A DNA stretch of 8,625 nucleotides from Chitinophagales bacterium (GTDB taxonomy: Bacteria > Bacteroidota > Bacteroidia > Chitinophagales > UBA2359): NCBI GenBank assembly GCA_020631035.1, contig JAHDIA010000232.1:1-8625 (forward strand). The letters are read 5' to 3'. Shown piece by piece: positions 1 through 6,103 of the stretch. Made by a program: the position numbers and the translations under genes. The notes below the pieces were generated by a model. It was given only the letters and a program-made list of their open reading frames with translations, had not been told where the DNA came from and did not search any database. Each line of letters opens with the position of its first letter. Position 1 is the stretch's first letter.

Positions 1-104
1 CCTATGCAATTCCATCCCCCTATGCAATTCCATCCCCCTATGCAATTCCATCCCCCTATGCAATTCCATCCCCTATGCAATTCCATCCCCCTATGCAATT
101 CCAT
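1..104. repeat. 18-bp tandem repeat array, six copies, cut by the left edge
   Basis: The unit TATGCAATTCCATCCCCC starts at 3, 21, 39, 57, 74 and 92. All intervals are 18 bp except the fifth (57 to 74), which is 17 bp because its C run is four instead of five. The last copy ends at CCAT (104) without the C run. The two leading C's look like the tail of an earlier copy, so the array probably continues to the left. The core ATGCAATTCCAT is a near-palindrome with five of six pairs matching. The array begins 17 bases beyond the stop codon of the minus-strand dehydrogenase gene. Function is unknown. Variable-number tandem repeat is the plain description. Confidence 0.95.
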
Positions 105-121
105 TTCACACAATCCCAATT

Positions 122-1756
122 TTATTCCTCTCCCAAAAACGGATAACGATAATTCCTTGGAGGCACAAAATTCTCCTTAATAGAACGAGGCGATACCCAA
201 CGCAACAAATTCAAGGACGAACCAGCTTTATCATTTGTACCAGAGGCTCGACCACCGCCAAAAGGCTGCTGATTGACCACGGCTCCCGTTGGCTTGTCAT
301 TGATGTAAAAATTACCCGCCGAATGCACCAATCTTTTACTCGCCAATTCTATCGCCTGACGATCTTGTGCAAAAATAGCACCTGTCAAGGCATAAGGCGA
401 AGTTTGGTCAACAATGTCTAAGGTTTTTTCAAAATCCTTTGTCTTGTAAACATAAATAGTCAAGACTGGACCAAATATTTCCTCACACATGGTAAGATAA
501 GCTGGGTCCTGGGTCAAAATGATCGTCGGCTCAATAAAATATCCATCTTTTTTACTATAGTTACCGCCTGCAATGATTTTGGCCTTTTTACTTTTCTTAG
601 CCGAATCAATATAGCCAGCAATATTGTCAAAAGACTTCTCATCAATCACCGCATTGACAAAATTGGTGAAATCATCTACACCTCCCATTTTAAAATCAGC
701 GACATCTTTCAACAAGCGTTTTTCAACCTTTGTCCAAAGATTTTCAGGGATATAAGCCCTAGACGCAGCCGAGCATTTTTGACCTTGGTATTCAAAAGCA
801 CCTCTGGCCAATCCCACAGCAACGTTTTCCGCATCTGCCGAAGGGTGGGCAATGACAAAATCTTTCCCCCCTGTTTCGCCTACAATTCTAGGATAACTCT
901 TGTATTTGTGTATGTTTTCTCCAATGGTTTTCCACATAAACTGGAAAGTCCTCGTAGAGCCTGTAAAGTGAATGCCTGCAAAATCAGGATGATTGAAGAC
1001 CACATCTCCAGCAACAGGCCCATCCGTATAAATCAAATTGATAACACCATCAGGTAATCCAGCAGCCATAAACAAATCCATAATTACCGCAGCAGAATAA
1101 ATCTGTGTATTAGAAGGCTTCCAAACAATGGTATTGCCCATCAAAGCAGGTGAAGCACACAAATTACCAGCAATGGCGGTAAAGTTGAAAGGCGTTACTG
1201 CAAAAATAAAACCTTCCAATGGACGATATTCTGTTCTATTCCAGATATTTGGTTGAGAGTCTGGTTGTTGCGCATAAATCTCTGTCATAAAGAAGGCATT
1301 GAAGCGCAAAAAGTCAATAAACTCACAAGCAGCATCAATCTCTGCCTGATAAGCATTCTTTGATTGTCCCAACATCGTAGCAGCATTCAATTTGTAACGC
1401 CACTCAGGACTAGCCAACAAATCGGCAGCTTTTAAGAAAATAGCTGCACGATGTTCCCAAGCCATATTTTCCCAATCCTTTTTGGCTTTCAATGCCGCAT
1501 CAATGGCTTTTTTGACATGACTGGCATCTCCATGATGGTAATGCCCCAAAAGGTGTTTGGTTTCGTGTGGAGGATGCAAAGGTTTTAAATCGCCTGTCTT
1601 AACCTTCTTGCCATTGATGATCATAGGTAACTTGACTTCCTTTGATTTGGCTTTTTTTAAGGCTTCCTTTAACAATGCTTTTTCTGGGGAACCAGGAGCA
1701 TATTGCTGAACAGGCTCATTATCAGGATAGGGTATTATGTAAAATCCGTTGGACAT
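122..1756 (-). CDS. pruA: 1-pyrroline-5-carboxylate dehydrogenase (L-glutamate gamma-semialdehyde dehydrogenase)
   Basis: This cytoplasmic enzyme oxidises L-glutamate gamma-semialdehyde to glutamate with NAD+, the second step of proline breakdown. The 544-residue protein is a complete aldehyde dehydrogenase: PFNFTA with the oxyanion Asn191, WKPS with Lys213, FTGST at 264-268, GETGGK with general-base Glu294, GQKCSA with catalytic Cys328, EEIFGPV near 425-431 and PFGGGRASG near 498-506. Length and sequence fit the monofunctional P5CDH type (ALDH4-like) and not the bifunctional PutA fusion; no proline dehydrogenase gene is visible. I start at the ATG at 1756. An in-frame TTG at 1792 would add 12 residues, but it overlaps the -7 promoter element and those residues (Lys-rich) resemble an untranslated leader. 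The gene stands alone and is divergent from the TPR gene. No terminator hairpin is visible before the tandem array. Family assignment is firm; substrate is inferred from overall similarity. Confidence 0.93.
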   Translation of the reverse strand: MSNGFYIIPYPDNEPVQQYAPGSPEKALLKEALKKAKSKEVKLPMIINGKKVKTGDLKPLHPPHETKHLLGHYHHGDASHVKKAIDAALKAKKDWENMAWEHRAAIFLKAADLLASPEWRYKLNAATMLGQSKNAYQAEIDAACEFIDFLRFNAFFMTEIYAQQPDSQPNIWNRTEYRPLEGFIFAVTPFNFTAIAGNLCASPALMGNTIVWKPSNTQIYSAAVIMDLFMAAGLPDGVINLIYTDGPVAGDVVFNHPDFAGIHFTGSTRTFQFMWKTIGENIHKYKSYPRIVGETGGKDFVIAHPSADAENVAVGLARGAFEYQGQKCSAASRAYIPENLWTKVEKRLLKDVADFKMGGVDDFTNFVNAVIDEKSFDNIAGYIDSAKKSKKAKIIAGGNYSKKDGYFIEPTIILTQDPAYLTMCEEIFGPVLTIYVYKTKDFEKTLDIVDQTSPYALTGAIFAQDRQAIELASKRLVHSAGNFYINDKPTGAVVNQQPFGGGRASGTNDKAGSSLNLLRWVSPRSIKENFVPPRNYRYPFLGEE

Positions 1757-1789
1757 GTGTTTTATTCTTTTGTGTTTAGTATTATATTG

Positions 1790-1797
1790 CAAATTTA
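1790..1797 (-). promoter_or_regulatory. Probable -7 promoter element of the P5C dehydrogenase gene
   Basis: On the minus strand the sequence reads TAAATTTG, an exact match to the Bacteroidota -7 consensus TANNTTTG, 33 bases upstream of the ATG at 1756. No TTG box lies at the usual 17-23 base spacing; the nearest is 27 bases away, so only half of the promoter is supported. Confidence 0.5.
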
Positions 1798-1819
1798 GGA
1801 ATTAATTAAAGGAAATTTG

Positions 1820-1851
1820 TTGTACAAAAGATGAATTGTAAGCTATCCTTG
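1820..1851 (+). promoter_or_regulatory. Possible promoter of the small TPR gene
   Basis: A TTG at 1820-1822 is followed after 21 bases by TATCCTTG at 1844-1851, which differs from the Bacteroidota TANNTTTG -7 box at one position. The predicted transcript would begin about 35 bases before the ATG at 1893. The TTG sits in the 8-bp palindrome TTGTACAA (1820-1827). It is a weak match read by eye. Confidence 0.3.
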
Positions 1852-1892
1852 ATATTTAGGGAGTTATCAAGCCATTTTAAATAAAAAGTAGT

Positions 1893-2210
1893 ATGAAAAT
1901 AGATAAATTGACACAATTATTGGCATTGAAAGAGGAAAGCCCCAAGGACCCATTTATTGATTATGCCATTGCTATGGAGCATCAAAAGGCGGGAGATTTG
2001 GACAAAGCATTGACAGGATTTCAGGATTTGACCCAAAAACACCCCAATTATGTGGGAACCTATTATCATTTGGGCAAATTATTGGAGCGTTTGGACAAAG
2101 AAGAAGAGGCATTGAGCATATACGAACAAGGCATTGAAATCGCCAAAAAAATAGGGAACAAACACGCCCAGTCCGAATTGGAAACCGCCCATTGGGAATT
2201 ATCGCCGTAG
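1893..2210 (+). CDS. Small tetratricopeptide-repeat protein
   Basis: This 105-residue protein has no signal peptide or membrane segment and should be cytoplasmic. It is almost entirely two TPR units, about residues 19-52 and 53-86, each with the helix-turn-helix pattern: small residues in helix A, an acidic or Ala-rich helix B (DKALTGF; EEALSIY) and the Pro turn (KHPNYVG). A last helix (about 90-103) would cap the array. TPRs bind other proteins; no partner is shown here. Short stand-alone TPR proteins with the GTYYHLGKL segment are, as far as I recall, common in Bacteroidota, but their role is not established. The gene is divergent from the dehydrogenase gene across 136 bp and is followed directly by repeat-rich DNA. 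The ATG at 1893 is the first in frame and no Shine-Dalgarno sequence is evident, as usual in this phylum. Confidence 0.88.
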   Translation: MKIDKLTQLLALKEESPKDPFIDYAIAMEHQKAGDLDKALTGFQDLTQKHPNYVGTYYHLGKLLERLDKEEEALSIYEQGIEIAKKIGNKHAQSELETAHWELSP

Positions 2211-2251
2211 GACCAAGTGTTTGCCCTAACCAAAAACGGGCGCAAAATATA

Positions 2252-2278
2252 TAGGGACAAACCTATGTATTTGCCCTA
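2252..2278. repeat. Palindromic element P1 (stem-loop)
   Basis: TAGGGACAAA (2252-2261) pairs with TTTGCCCTA (2270-2278) in nine base pairs with one bulged A (2257), around the loop CCTATGTA. The sequence is homologous to P2 at 2349-2373. Confidence 0.75.
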
Positions 2279-2320
2279 ACCAAAAACGGGTGAAAAAAAT
2301 GTAGTCCAGAGAATCGGGAT

Positions 2321-2337
2321 TGCGGGTGCCCGCACCC
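2321..2337. repeat. Two overlapping palindromes
   Basis: TGCGGG (2321-2326) pairs with CCCGCA (2329-2334), and GGGTGC (2324-2329) pairs with GCACCC (2332-2337). The two folds exclude each other and both have a 2-base centre, too tight for an RNA hairpin without losing the innermost pairs. Confidence 0.6.
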
Positions 2338-2348
2338 AAAAACACACG

Positions 2349-2373
2349 TAGGGGCAGACCTATGTGTCTGCCC
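2349..2373. repeat. Palindromic element P2 (stem-loop)
   Basis: GGGCAGAC (2352-2359) pairs perfectly with GTCTGCCC (2366-2373) around the 6-base loop CTATGT. It is preceded by TAGG, as in P3. It shares its loop sequence and outer arms with P1. Confidence 0.85.
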
Positions 2374-2478
2374 GCACCCAAAAACGGGCGCAAAAAAAGC
2401 CAAGCACGAAGCGGATAGCAAAAAGAACCAACGAAGCACAAAAAGAAGCGATGCCTACGCCCGATTGCAGTGGAAAGC

Positions 2479-2511
2479 CTTGTGTAGGGGCGAATTGCAT
2501 TCGCCCACAAG
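2479..2511. repeat. Palindromic element P3 (stem-loop)
   Basis: GGGCGAAT (2488-2495) pairs with ATTCGCCC (2499-2506) around TGC. An outer stem CTTGT (2479-2483) with ACAAG (2507-2511) extends it past the unpaired GTAG. It has the same TAGGGG...CCC frame as P2 but a different inner stem. Palindromes of this TAGGGGCGAAT/ATTCGCCC form recur, from general recollection, in other Bacteroidota and in cyanobacteria. Confidence 0.8.
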
Positions 2512-2541
2512 CTTGAAACGGAAAGCGGGGACACCCGATGC

Positions 2542-2559
2542 AAACGCAGCCCAAAACAT
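2542..2559 (-). repeat. Dispersed element, left copy
   Basis: Read on the minus strand, these 18 bases (ATGTTTTGGGCTGCGTTT) are identical to 8582-8599 on the plus strand. The flanks then diverge. The two copies are in opposite orientation and both are intergenic. Confidence 0.75.
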
Positions 2560-2573
2560 TCCGTTCAAAAAAT

Positions 2574-2607
2574 AAAAAAACGGATGCCCCCTAGAAAGAA
2601 CATCCGT
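2574..2607 (-). terminator. Intrinsic terminator of the FadL-like barrel gene
   Basis: On the minus strand, ACGGATG (2607-2601) pairs with CATCCGT (2586-2580) around a 14-base loop and is followed by a run of T's (2580-2574), then ATTTTTT. It begins 40 bases past the barrel gene stop. The last T of the stem is the first of the run. Confidence 0.88.
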
Positions 2608-2647
2608 CGTTTTGTTATTATCAATTAGCCTATTGAAAAAAATTATG

Positions 2648-4120
2648 TTAGAATTTGAAGCCTACCGTCACTGCCACATTGTTGAGTCGGCTATCGACTG
2701 TACTTCCAGCAGCAGTTTGGTAGAGATTGTGGGTATAATCTTCGAGCGTAGAGCTAAAGCCAAGGTCTAAAAAGGCATTGCGGCCGTGAACTCCTGCACC
2801 CGCTGTCAAGATATGCGTCCCACTTTGTGTGCTGTTTGATTTGAGAGGATTGCCCAAGAAAGCATAGCCCCCTCTCAATCTGAAAATATCTCTGGCAAAT
2901 TCTGCCCCGATACGAATATTAGACGCCCAACCAAAGTTATCGTTTATTTCATTGTTCAAATCAGCGAAAAAATTTCTAAATTCGGCATTCCCAATGACTG
3001 CATCGTAACGAGATTTGCCATAATTCATTAATTCATAATCAATAGAGACAAAGCCCCCGAATTTTTTGGACAACAATGCCAAACTTCCCACCAATTTAGA
3101 AGGCGTTCTGAGGCGGTAGTTGAAGATATTGTCTTCGTCATTAAAATTAAAGTTTTCGAAGGCATTCTCAGTGGTATTTAAAGCACTTGCATTAAAATTG
3201 CTAGAGTAGTTATCGGTTAAACGCAAGAAGCTAGGGGTGTGGTATGCTAAGCCCGCTCTAATGTTGTTGTTGACTCGATAAATGGCTCCAAATTTTCCGT
3301 TGAAACCATAACTTGAAGTTTCTAGATTTTCGGTAACAGAAACAGATTCAAAACGCTCATTGAGGTTTTCAGGATCTGACTCGGTAAAAACTGATTCTTG
3401 ATTTAAGTAAGAGTAGGGGATACCCAAATTGGCTCCAAAATACCACTGGTCGTTGTAGTTTAAACCAAAGCCAAAAATGAACTCTTGCATCATACCAGTA
3501 GTGCGGCTAAATTCTTCTTGAGTGACCTCACTTCCATTGAGGATGCTTTGATACTGTCCATTGCTAATGGGATCGAATAAATAGGATTCGAAGGCATTGT
3601 TGACAAGTGGGTCGGTAAACTGCCCTACATTTGTACCTTGCGCTCTTTGAGTAAGGTAATCTACAAAAGAGGATTCGCTGGTAGCGCCTCTTATAAAACG
3701 CTCATCGTGAAAATTGTTGAGTTGGTTGATGCCCAATGCCACTGATGCGGCAATTAAGCCATTTCGCTTTTGGCGAGGCGGACGGTTGACATTGAAGACA
3801 ACGCCCAAATTGTTGAGGGCAAAAGTGTAGTCGTTTTCGGTGTTGCTTTGCCCATAATGTTGCGTTGTATTGTCACTGATGCTCAAAGAGGGAGTAATGG
3901 AAAACTCGGAGCGTCGGTAAAGGCCCAAACCTGCTGGATTGGTACTGAGTGCGCCAAAATCGGCTCCCAAGGCACCAAAGGCGTTGGCGGCTCCCATAGA
4001 GCGGGCAGTTCCTCCGATGGTATTTTGTGCATACTGAACAGTCTCGTAGGCTGTTTGAGCAGAGAGACTTATTGTGAGTAGAGTACAAAGACCGAATAAG
4101 ATTAATTTATATGTTCTCAT
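2648..4120 (-). CDS. OmpP1/FadL-family outer-membrane beta-barrel protein
   Basis: The 490-residue protein has a Sec signal peptide: a basic N-end (MRTYK), a hydrophobic core (about 6-18) and probable cleavage after SLSAQ near residue 22. The mature N-terminus contains GGTARSMGAANAFGA and LSTNPAGLGLY (36-68), the hatch-region pattern of the FadL/OmpP1/TodX family, whose members let hydrophobic molecules such as long-chain fatty acids cross the outer membrane. The rest alternates aromatic and polar residues as in transmembrane strands, with FGFGLNYNDQWYFGANLG near the middle, and ends in VAVTVGFKF, whose terminal Phe is the usual barrel-assembly signal. Length fits the family. The substrate cannot be read from the sequence. 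The ATG at 4120 is the only start that keeps the signal peptide. No TANNTTTG box was found in the 80 bases upstream. The gene has its own terminator and is insulated from the upstream operon by another. Confidence 0.82.
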   Translation of the reverse strand: MRTYKLILFGLCTLLTISLSAQTAYETVQYAQNTIGGTARSMGAANAFGALGADFGALSTNPAGLGLYRRSEFSITPSLSISDNTTQHYGQSNTENDYTFALNNLGVVFNVNRPPRQKRNGLIAASVALGINQLNNFHDERFIRGATSESSFVDYLTQRAQGTNVGQFTDPLVNNAFESYLFDPISNGQYQSILNGSEVTQEEFSRTTGMMQEFIFGFGLNYNDQWYFGANLGIPYSYLNQESVFTESDPENLNERFESVSVTENLETSSYGFNGKFGAIYRVNNNIRAGLAYHTPSFLRLTDNYSSNFNASALNTTENAFENFNFNDEDNIFNYRLRTPSKLVGSLALLSKKFGGFVSIDYELMNYGKSRYDAVIGNAEFRNFFADLNNEINDNFGWASNIRIGAEFARDIFRLRGGYAFLGNPLKSNSTQSGTHILTAGAGVHGRNAFLDLGFSSTLEDYTHNLYQTAAGSTVDSRLNNVAVTVGFKF

Positions 4121-4194
4121 GGTTGCTGTTGGTATTTTTGGATAGTGTTGGAAACTTTAAATAAATTTAAAAAAGATTAAATTGTTTTCTAGGT

Positions 4195-4249
4195 AAAAAA
4201 AATCCTGTATTTCACCGAGTTGTTTAAAATAAACAGCAAAATACAGGAT
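4195..4249 (-). terminator. Intrinsic terminator of the sigma/tyrosine-rich operon
   Basis: On the minus strand an 11-bp stem, ATCCTGTATTT (4249-4239) with AAATACAGGAT (4212-4202), encloses a second stem (4219-4226 with 4230-4237, one wobble pair). It runs directly into eight T's (4202-4195). It lies 51 bases beyond the stop of the tyrosine-rich gene and separates it from the barrel gene. Confidence 0.9.
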
Positions 4250-4300
4250 AGGTAATTGGTATATAAAAAGCTTAATTTTTTTTTGAGAAACTAAACTCGT

Positions 4301-6049
4301 TTACTTATTGTCTCTAGAGCTATTTTTGCTTTTGCTCGAAGAGTTACCTCTACTTCTAGGGCTAGAACTAGAATTGGATCTGCTTCTAGAGTTGTTGTTG
4401 TAACTTCTCGATCTAGAGTTTGAGTTTGAATTAGAACGGTATCTATTGTTGCTGTCATTGCTTCTCTGTTTCTCGTAACTTCTTTCTCTTTCCTTTTGTT
4501 GCTTACGCTCGTATTTTTCTCTTTGATCTCTCTGATAACGCTCTTGCTTTTCCTGTTCTTTGCGCAAATCTCTGTAGCGTCTTTCTTGTTCTTTGCGGTA
4601 TTGCTCTTGTCTTTCTTGCTCTTGTCTCAATTGGTCCGTTCTGTTTCTTTCCAATCTTTCTTGTTCTTGACGCAATTGTTGAACACGTTCTTGCTCTCTT
4701 CTTTCTCTTTCTTGCAAACGCTCTTGTTCTTGGCGTAACTGTTGAAGACGGTCTCTTTCACGTCTGTCATTTTCGATTTGCTGTGCTTCACGCTCTATTC
4801 TTTGACGCTCTCTTTGAGTGTTTTCCAATCTTTGGCGTTCTTCTCTCTCTTGTGTTCTTTGCAATTCTTGCTGTCTCAACAACTCACTATAGTTTTGACG
4901 CTCTTGTTCAATTCTTGTACGCTCTCTACGGATTTCTTCGGCACGTTCTCTTTCAATATTTTGCAATTCTGTATTGGCATTGTCAAGCGTGTTGGTGCTA
5001 GTTCTACTGCGTTCTGACCTGATTTCGCTCCCATTGTAAGGGTTGGTGTCAGTAGCACTTCCATTACCAGTTTGTGGTCTATTGGGTGTGTTGTCATAAG
5101 GAACAGATTGACCCGTTACCATTGGTCTTGAACGATCGCCTTCTAATTGAATTTCGTCGAAATGATCTTGATTGTTTGCTGCTCTTGTACGAGGTCTTGT
5201 AAGTGTTGTGTGTACTTCAGCTACAGGAATACTTGCATTGCTACCTCTGTCTAATATAGAAGTGTTGCTGGTATTTACTGCATTGATGCTATTGGGATTG
5301 TTGTATTGCTCAGCATTTGCATAGTAATTAGCGGCTCTTGTTTCGGTACCAAAGTCTCTTCCTGCACCTCTACCACCTGCTCTTGGTGAGTAAGTATAGG
5401 AATTGGCATTAGAATTAGAAGCGTAATATGCATCACTGGCAGGACAATTATTGTAGCCATTATAGTAGCCATTTCCTGCATAGTATCCACCACCATAGTA
5501 TCCACTATTGTAGCCATAGTAGTAGTTGAAGTTGTTGTAGTAATTGGCGTAATATGGCCCGCCCCATCCGCGATTATTCCAGCCATAATAATAGTGGCTA
5601 TAAAAATTATTGCGGAAACCACGGTTTCTCCAAGGAGACCATCCTATGTGAAATACAGTGTTCCATCCTGGAGAGTAGTCATGAAAGCGGTATGCCCAAG
5701 AAGGAGTATAATAGATAGAGGAACCCCAGTAAAATGGATCAAAATCGTAGTAGTATCTATCTACAAACCAAGGACTGTAGTAAGAGTTCGCATAATTATT
5801 TCTGTGAAAACGTCTAATTCTTGAAGCGTAGTAATATTCGTATTCATCATCGTAGAAGCTAGAACCATAGGTATTGCCTCTATCATCATCGTAGTAGTAA
5901 TTATTGGTGATTTGGGTGCTACCATTCGCATCACTTATAATTTCTGTATCAGAATAATCGGGCGTATAGTAAACATCATCCCAAGCCTGAGCAAAAAGTG
6001 TCAGGGACCCAAAGGACAGTAAAAAAACGATTAAAGATATATTCTTCAT
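4301..6049 (-). CDS. Secreted tyrosine-rich, coiled-coil, Arg/Ser-tailed protein of unknown function
   Basis: I recognise no family. From the ATG at 6049 the protein has 582 residues in four blocks. Residues 1-21 are a Sec signal peptide (MKNISLIVFLLSFGSLTLFAQ-type, cleavage after FAQ). Residues 22-201 hold about 42 tyrosines with many Asn, Gly, Trp and Phe (YYY, GYY and NYY clusters). Residues 202-355 are a Ser/Thr/Asn-rich linker with the only cysteine (Cys202). Residues 357-530 are a Gln/Arg/Glu-rich helix, probably coiled coil, with LRQEQER three times (438, 459, 474); Pro and Gly are absent from 341 to 563. The tail (530-582) is Arg/Ser/Asn-rich with RSRS runs. Export across the inner membrane is well supported; final location is not. 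An in-frame TTG at 6067 would only lengthen the N-end before the signal peptide, so I reject it. The gene lies 54 bp after the sigma gene with no terminator between. A structural or surface-coating role is a guess. Confidence 0.85.
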   Translation of the reverse strand: MKNISLIVFLLSFGSLTLFAQAWDDVYYTPDYSDTEIISDANGSTQITNNYYYDDDRGNTYGSSFYDDEYEYYYASRIRRFHRNNYANSYYSPWFVDRYYYDFDPFYWGSSIYYTPSWAYRFHDYSPGWNTVFHIGWSPWRNRGFRNNFYSHYYYGWNNRGWGGPYYANYYNNFNYYYGYNSGYYGGGYYAGNGYYNGYNNCPASDAYYASNSNANSYTYSPRAGGRGAGRDFGTETRAANYYANAEQYNNPNSINAVNTSNTSILDRGSNASIPVAEVHTTLTRPRTRAANNQDHFDEIQLEGDRSRPMVTGQSVPYDNTPNRPQTGNGSATDTNPYNGSEIRSERSRTSTNTLDNANTELQNIERERAEEIRRERTRIEQERQNYSELLRQQELQRTQEREERQRLENTQRERQRIEREAQQIENDRRERDRLQQLRQEQERLQERERREQERVQQLRQEQERLERNRTDQLRQEQERQEQYRKEQERRYRDLRKEQEKQERYQRDQREKYERKQQKERERSYEKQRSNDSNNRYRSNSNSNSRSRSYNNNSRSRSNSSSSPRSRGNSSSKSKNSSRDNK

Positions 6050-6103
6050 GATTCTTATATTTTTCAATTTAAAATGTGTCTTTGTTTTTCAATATTAAAA
6101 TAA

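Larger units (their letters stand above)
2220..2395 (+). repeat. Direct repeats of a TTTGCCCTAACCAAAAACGGG-like segment
   Basis: A 21-bp segment is exactly repeated at 2220-2240 and 2270-2290, 50 bp apart. The 18-mer CCAAAAACGGGCGCAAAA occurs exactly at 2230-2247 and 2378-2395, and a partial form (TGCCCGCACCCAAAAACA) is at 2327-2344. Each full copy is attached to the 3' arm of a palindrome or a degenerate one, so the repeating module is a palindrome arm plus an A-rich spacer plus CGGGCG. Confidence 0.85.
2211..2647. other. Gene-free intergenic region packed with palindromes and repeats
   Basis: These 437 bases lie between the TPR gene and the convergent barrel gene. They hold three related stem-loops (2252-2278, 2349-2373, 2479-2511), direct repeats of a CCAAAAACGGG segment, two overlapping palindromes (2321-2337), one arm of a dispersed element (2542-2559) and the barrel-gene terminator (2574-2607). 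Two open frames on the minus strand (within 2226-2554) cross all these repeats. They look like no protein and I do not call them. Nothing coding is supported here. Confidence 0.8.

Noticed and set aside
1..104. CRISPR array
   Set aside because: Copies are directly adjacent with no unique spacers, and the 18-bp unit is too short.
22..180. 52-codon open frame on the plus strand through the tandem repeat (repeating Met-Gln-Phe-His-Pro-Pro)
   Set aside because: It owes its openness to the repeat unit, changes reading phase at the 17-bp copy, and overlaps the 3' end of the dehydrogenase gene in antisense.
1757..1792. TTG start adding 12 residues to the dehydrogenase
   Set aside because: The TTG is part of the TAAATTTG promoter element, and the ATG at 1756 gives the family-like N-terminus.
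2226..2554. Two overlapping minus-strand open frames (105 and 64 codons)
   Set aside because: They cross the palindromes, contain their duplicated translations (such as FLGAG twice), have odd composition and no protein-like features.
4496..5017. Plus-strand open frames rich in Leu, Phe and Ser resembling membrane proteins
   Set aside because: They are the antisense of Gln/Arg/Glu-rich coiled-coil codons, which read as hydrophobic residues on the other strand.
5275..5622. 115-codon minus-strand frame rich in Thr, Ile and Met
   Set aside because: It is an out-of-frame reading of the Tyr/Asn/Gly codons of the secreted protein gene; the composition is explained by that shift.
2648..6049. Barrel gene as third member of the sigma operon
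   Set aside because: A strong 11-bp-stem terminator with eight T's (4195-4249) separates it from the tyrosine-rich gene, so at most readthrough would link them.
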